Origin: Palaemon carinicauda
Taxonomy: Eukaryota > Arthropoda > Malacostraca > Decapoda > Palaemonidae
Assembly: GCF_036898095.1 (NCBI RefSeq)
Contig: NC_090735.1
Location: 604,460 to 668,459, forward strand
Length of the DNA stretch: 64,000 nucleotides
Direction of reading: 5' to 3'
Shown here: positions 60,480-64,000 of the stretch, piece by piece
How positions within the stretch are numbered: the stretch's first letter is position 1
Layout: every line of letters begins with the position of its first letter
Notes under the pieces: generated by a model
What the model saw: the letters and a program-made list of their open reading frames with translations, nothing else
The model's database searches: none
Told to the model about the DNA's origin: nothing
Program-made: the position numbers and the translations under genes

Positions 60480-60870
60480 ATGTTGGAGTACAGGCCTTCA
60501 TCAATGGATAGAGTACTGGCTCAGTGGGAAAGACGAAGTAGTTCGACCATAGAAGATGAAGAGAGAAAGGAACTTTATTTTGAGGAGGAAATATCCTTTG
60601 ATGTTGGAGTTCAGGCCTTCATCATTGGATAAAGTACTGACTCAGTGGGAAGGACCAAGTAGTTGGACCATAGAAGAGGAAGAGAAAAAGGAACTTTATT
60701 TTGAATAGGAAATATCCTTTGATGTTAGAGTACAGGCCTTCATCGTTGGATAAACTGACTCAGTGGGAAGGACCAAGTAGTTCGACCATAGAAGAGAAAG
60801 AGAAAAAGGAACTTTATTTTGATGAGAAAATATCCTTTGATGTTGGAGTACAAGCCATCATCATTGGATA
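60480..60870 (+). repeat. Satellite variant cassette A, shortened copy 3
   Basis: It begins with GAGTACTGGCTCAGTGGGAA (60,511) and AGTAGTTCGACC like the other two copies but lacks CATCACTGGAAAAAG. Two consecutive monomers (near 60,750 and 60,870) read GGATAAACTGACTCAG, a 5-bp loss of AGTAC or equivalent that removes AGTACT but leaves TGACTCA intact. Confidence 0.65.
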
Positions 60871-62329
60871 AACTGACTCAGTGGGAAGGACCAAGTAGTT
60901 GGACCATAGAAGATGAAGAGAAGAGGAAACTTTATTTTGAGGAGGAAATATCCTTTGATGTAGGAGTACAGGCCTTCGTCATTGGATAAAGTACTGACTC
61001 AGTGGGAAGGACAGAGTAGTTGGACCATAGAAGATGAAGAAAAAAGGGAACTTTATTTTGAAGAGGAAATATCCTTTGATGTAGGAGTTCAGGCCTTCAT
61101 CATTGGATAAAGTACTGACTCAGTGCAAAGGACCAAGTAGTTGGACCAGAGAAGATGAAGAGAAAAAGGAACTTTATTTTGAGGAGGAAATATCCTTTGA
61201 TGTTGGAGTACAGGCCCTCGTCATTGGATAAAGTACTGACTCTGTGGGAAGGACCAAGTAGTTGGACCATAGAAGATGAAGAGAAAAAGGAACTTTATTT
61301 TGATGAAGAAATATCCTTTGATGTTGGAGTAAAGGCCTTCATCATTGGATAAAGTACTGACTCAGTGGGAAGGACCAAGTAGTTGGATCATAGAAGATGA
61401 AGAAAAAAAGGAACTTTATTTTGAGGAGAAAATATCTTTTGATGTAGGAGTACAGGCCTTCATCATTTAATAAAGTACTGACTCGTGTGGGAAGGATCAA
61501 GTATTTGGACCATAGAAGAGGAAGAGAAATAGGAACTTTATTTTGAGGAGGAAATATCCTTTTATGTAGGAGTACAGGCCTTCTTCATTGGATAAAGTAC
61601 TGACTCAGTGGGAAGGACCAAGTAGTTGGCCCATAGAAGATATAGAGAAAAGGGAAATTTATTTTGAGGAAGAAATATCCTTTGATGTTGGAGTACAGGC
61701 CTTCATCATTGGATAAAGTACTGACTCAGTGGGAAGGAAAAAGTGGTTGGACCATAGAAGAGGAAGAGAAAAAGGAACTTTATTTTGAGGAGGAAATATC
61801 CTTTGATGTTGGAGTACAGGCCTTCATCATTGGATAAAGTACTGATTCAGTGGGAAGGACCTAGTAGTTGGACCATAAAAGAGAAAGTGAAAAATGAACT
61901 TTATTTTGAGGAGGAAATATCCTTTGATGTAGGAGTACAGGCCTTCATCATTGGATAAAGTACTGACTCAGTGGGAAGGACCAAGTAGTTGGACCATAGA
62001 AGATGAAGAGAAAAAGGAACTTTGTTTTGAGGAGGAAATATCCTTTGATGTTAGAGTACAGGCATTCATCATTGGATAAAGTACTGACTCAGTGGGAAGG
62101 ACCAAGTAGTTGGACCATAGAAGATGAAGAGAAAAATGAACTTTATTTTGAGGAGGAAATATCCTTTGATGTTAGAGTACAGGCCTTCATCATTGGATAA
62201 AGTAGTGACTCGGTAGGAAGGACCAAGTAGTTGGACCATAGAAGCTGAAGAGAAAAAGGAACTTTATTTTTAGGAGGAAATATCCTTTGATGTTGGAGTA
62301 CATGCATTCATCATTGGATAAAGTACTGC

Positions 62330-63294
62330 CTCAGTGGGAAGGACCAAGTAGTTGGACCACAGTAGATGGAGAGAAAAAGGAACTTTATTTTGAGAAGGAT
62401 ATATCCTTTGATGTAGGAGTACAGGCCTTCGTGATTGGATAAAGTACTGACTCAGTGGGAAGGACCAAGTAGTTGGACCATAGAAGATAAAGAGAATAAG
62501 GAACTTTATTTTGAGGAGGAAATATCCTTTTATGTTGGAGTACAAGCCTTCATCATTGGATAAAGTACTAACTCAGTGCGAAAGACCATGAAGTTGGATC
62601 ATAGAAGATGAAGAGAAAAATGAACTTTATTTTGAGGAGGAAATATCCTTTGATAAAAGAGTAGAGGCCTTCATCATTGGATAAAGTACTGAATCAGTGG
62701 GAAGGACCAAGTAGTTGGACCATAGAAGATGAAAAGAAAAAGGAACTTTATTTTGAGGAGGCAATATCTTTTGATGTAGGAGTACAGGCCTTCATCATTG
62801 GATAAAGTACTGACTCAGTGGGAAAGACCAAGTAGTTGGACCACAAAAGAGGAAGAGAAAAAGGAACTTTATTTTGAGGAGGAAATATCCTTTGATGTTG
62901 GAGTACAGGCATTCATCATTGGATAAAATACTGACTCAGTGGGAAGGACCAAGAAGTTGGACCATAGAAGATGATGAGAAAAAGGAACTTCATTTTGAGG
63001 AGGAAATATCCTTTGATGTTGGAGTACAGGCCTTCATCATTGGATAAAGTACTGACTCAGTGCGAAGGACCAAGTAGTTGTACCATAGAAGATGAAGAAA
63101 AAAGAAACTTTATTTTGAAGAGGATATATCCTTTGATGTGGGAGTTCAGGCATTCATCATTGGATAAAGTACTGCCTCAGTGGGAAGGACCAAGTAGTTG
63201 GACCATAGAAGAGGAAGAGAAAAAGGAACTTTATTTTAAGGAGGACATATCTTTTGATGTAGGAGAACAGGCCTTCATCATTGGATAAAGTACT
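62330..63294 (+). repeat. 965-bp (8-monomer) tandem duplication, copy 1, right edge
   Basis: AGTAGATGGAGAG (62,361 and 63,326) and GACCATG(A/G)AGTTGGATC (62,584 and 63,549) give the same 965-bp offset. The block is related to 47,340-47,900 and 51,330-51,890 of the 3,989-bp duplication. Divergence between the copies is moderate. Confidence 0.65.
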
Positions 63295-64000
63295 GACAGT
63301 AGGAAGGACCAAGTAGTTGGACCATAGTAGATGGAGAGAAAAAGGAACTTTATTTTGAGAAGGAAATATCTTTTGATGTAGGAGTACAGGCCTTCGTGAC
63401 TGGATAAAGCACTGACTCAGTGGGAAGGACCAAGTAGTTGGACCATAGAAGATGAAGAGAAAAAGGAATTTCATTTTGAGGAGGAAATATTCTTTTATGT
63501 AGGAGTACAAGCCTTCATCATTGGATAAAGTACTGACTCAGTGGGAAGGACCATGGAGTTGGATCATAAAAGATGAAAAGAAAAAACAACTTTTTTTTGA
63601 GGAGGAAGTATCCTTTGATAAAGGAGTAGAGGCCTTCATCATTGGATAAAGTACTGAATCAGTGGGAAGGATCAAGTAGTTGGACCATAGAAGATGAAGA
63701 GAAAAATGAACTTTATTTTGAGAAGAAAATGTCTTTTGATGTAGGAGTACATGCTTTCATCATTGGATAAAGTACTGACTCAGTGGGAAAGACCAAGTAG
63801 TTGGACCACAAAAGAGGAAGAGAAAAAGGAACTTTATTTTGAGAAGGATATATCCTTTGATGTAGGAGTACAGGCCTTCGTGATTGGATAAAGTACTGAC
63901 TCAGTGGGAAGGACCAAGTAGTTGGACCATAGAAGAGGAAGAGAAAAATGAACTTTATTTTGAGGAGGAAAAATCTTTGATGTAGGAGTACAGGCCTTCA
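63295..64000 (+). repeat. 965-bp duplication, copy 2, cut by the window edge
   Basis: It continues the same variant order as copy 1 up to the end of the sequence. GAGAAGGATATATCC at 63,841 also matches 62,391 at an offset of about 1,450 bp (12 monomers), so another exchange is superimposed. The final monomer is incomplete and has a 1-bp loss in AAAATCTTTGATG. Confidence 0.6.

Larger units (their letters stand above)
3028..64000 (+). repeat. 121-bp satellite DNA array, ~500 direct monomers, open at the right edge
   Basis: A 121-bp unit repeats head to tail for the rest of the window with no inversion and no interspersed element. Landmarks in order in each monomer are GGATAAAGTACTGACTCAGT, GGGAAGGACCAAGTAGTTGG, ACCATAGAAGATGAAGAGAA, AAAGGAACTTTATTTTGAGG, AGGAAATATCCTTTGATGTT and GGAGTACAGGCCTTCATCAT. 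Most monomers differ from the consensus at only a few positions. Common alternatives are GAAGAGGAAGAG for GAAGATGAAGAG, GATGTAGGAG for GATGTTGGAG, and CCATAAAAG for CCATAGAAG. Unit length is not divisible by three, so no continuous coding frame exists. The array is nuclear satellite by structure. Its chromosomal position and host cannot be read from the sequence. Confidence 0.97.

Noticed and set aside
4029..63510. Dozens of ~65-codon plus-strand frames with nearly identical translations, and 100-117-codon fusions
   Set aside because: They are the open interval of a 121-bp repeat read through a frame shift of one per monomer. They start at the same GATGAAGAG and end at the same ATTGGATAA. The longer ones occur where a monomer has an indel. 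Synonymous and non-synonymous changes look alike, and no single frame continues.
3085..64000. CRISPR array
   Set aside because: There are regularly spaced repeats, but the whole 121-bp unit is repeated with no unique spacers, the setting is eukaryotic, and no cas gene is present.
3085..64000. CENP-B box as evidence for a centromere
   Set aside because: CTTCATC(A/G)TTGGATAAAG resembles part of the box superficially (TTC...TTGGA), but the required TTCG....A..CGGG pattern is absent, including in the CTTCGTTATTGGACAAAG variants.
1..64000. tRNA, rRNA, telomeric repeats, transposase or reverse-transcriptase fragments, inverted satellite segments
   Set aside because: I looked for conserved signatures and for monomers in reverse orientation and found none. 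Every monomer I followed is in the same orientation.

Overview
The window is eukaryotic repetitive DNA. I find no gene in it that I can support. About 61 kb (roughly 3,028 to the right edge) is one uninterrupted head-to-tail array of a 121-bp satellite monomer, all in the same orientation. By arithmetic that is about 500 monomers. The array runs off the right edge. An array of this size, with no intervening genes and with patchwork higher-order duplications, fits nuclear heterochromatin (pericentromeric, subtelomeric or sex-chromosome). I do not recognise the satellite family and cannot name the organism.

Layout. 1-427: low-copy flank starting with three imperfect ~30-bp units. 428-1112: AGC/CAG-rich tandem DNA. 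1113-1215: short non-repetitive bridge. 1216-1265: poly(A)/(AAAT)n tract. 1266-3018: purine-rich minisatellite (GAGGAGGA-type blocks, A-runs and C-runs). 3019-3084: junction, where the purine repeat passes into a decayed first satellite monomer through a shared 9-bp GAGGAGGAA. From there to 64,000: the satellite.

The monomer. Consensus length is 121 bp with about 40% GC by hand count; 30,804-30,924 is a representative copy. It carries AGTACT overlapping TGACTCA (the canonical AP-1/bZIP recognition sequence), an 18-bp imperfect dyad GGACCAAGTAGTTGGACC, an A-tract, a near-palindrome GGAAATATCC and AGGCCT. Because 121 = 3x40+1, each monomer shifts the reading frame by one. This produces a monotonous series of ~65-codon open frames that are by-products of the repeat.

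Array history. There is no regular higher-order repeat. The array is a mosaic of overlapping duplications that can be read from shared private variants, with offsets of about 242, 848, 966, 1,928, 2,532, 3,866, 3,989, 7,840-8,805 and 15,588 bp. The pattern is typical of repeated unequal exchange. A zone at about 27.8-38.9 kb differs: monomers sit unusually close to consensus in substitutions but carry many 1-3 bp indels. This may be a sequencing or assembly artefact rather than biology.

The best candidate for something functionally interesting is the near-universal TGACTCA motif, which would give hundreds of potential bZIP sites at 121-bp spacing. The motif is seen directly; any binding function is inference.
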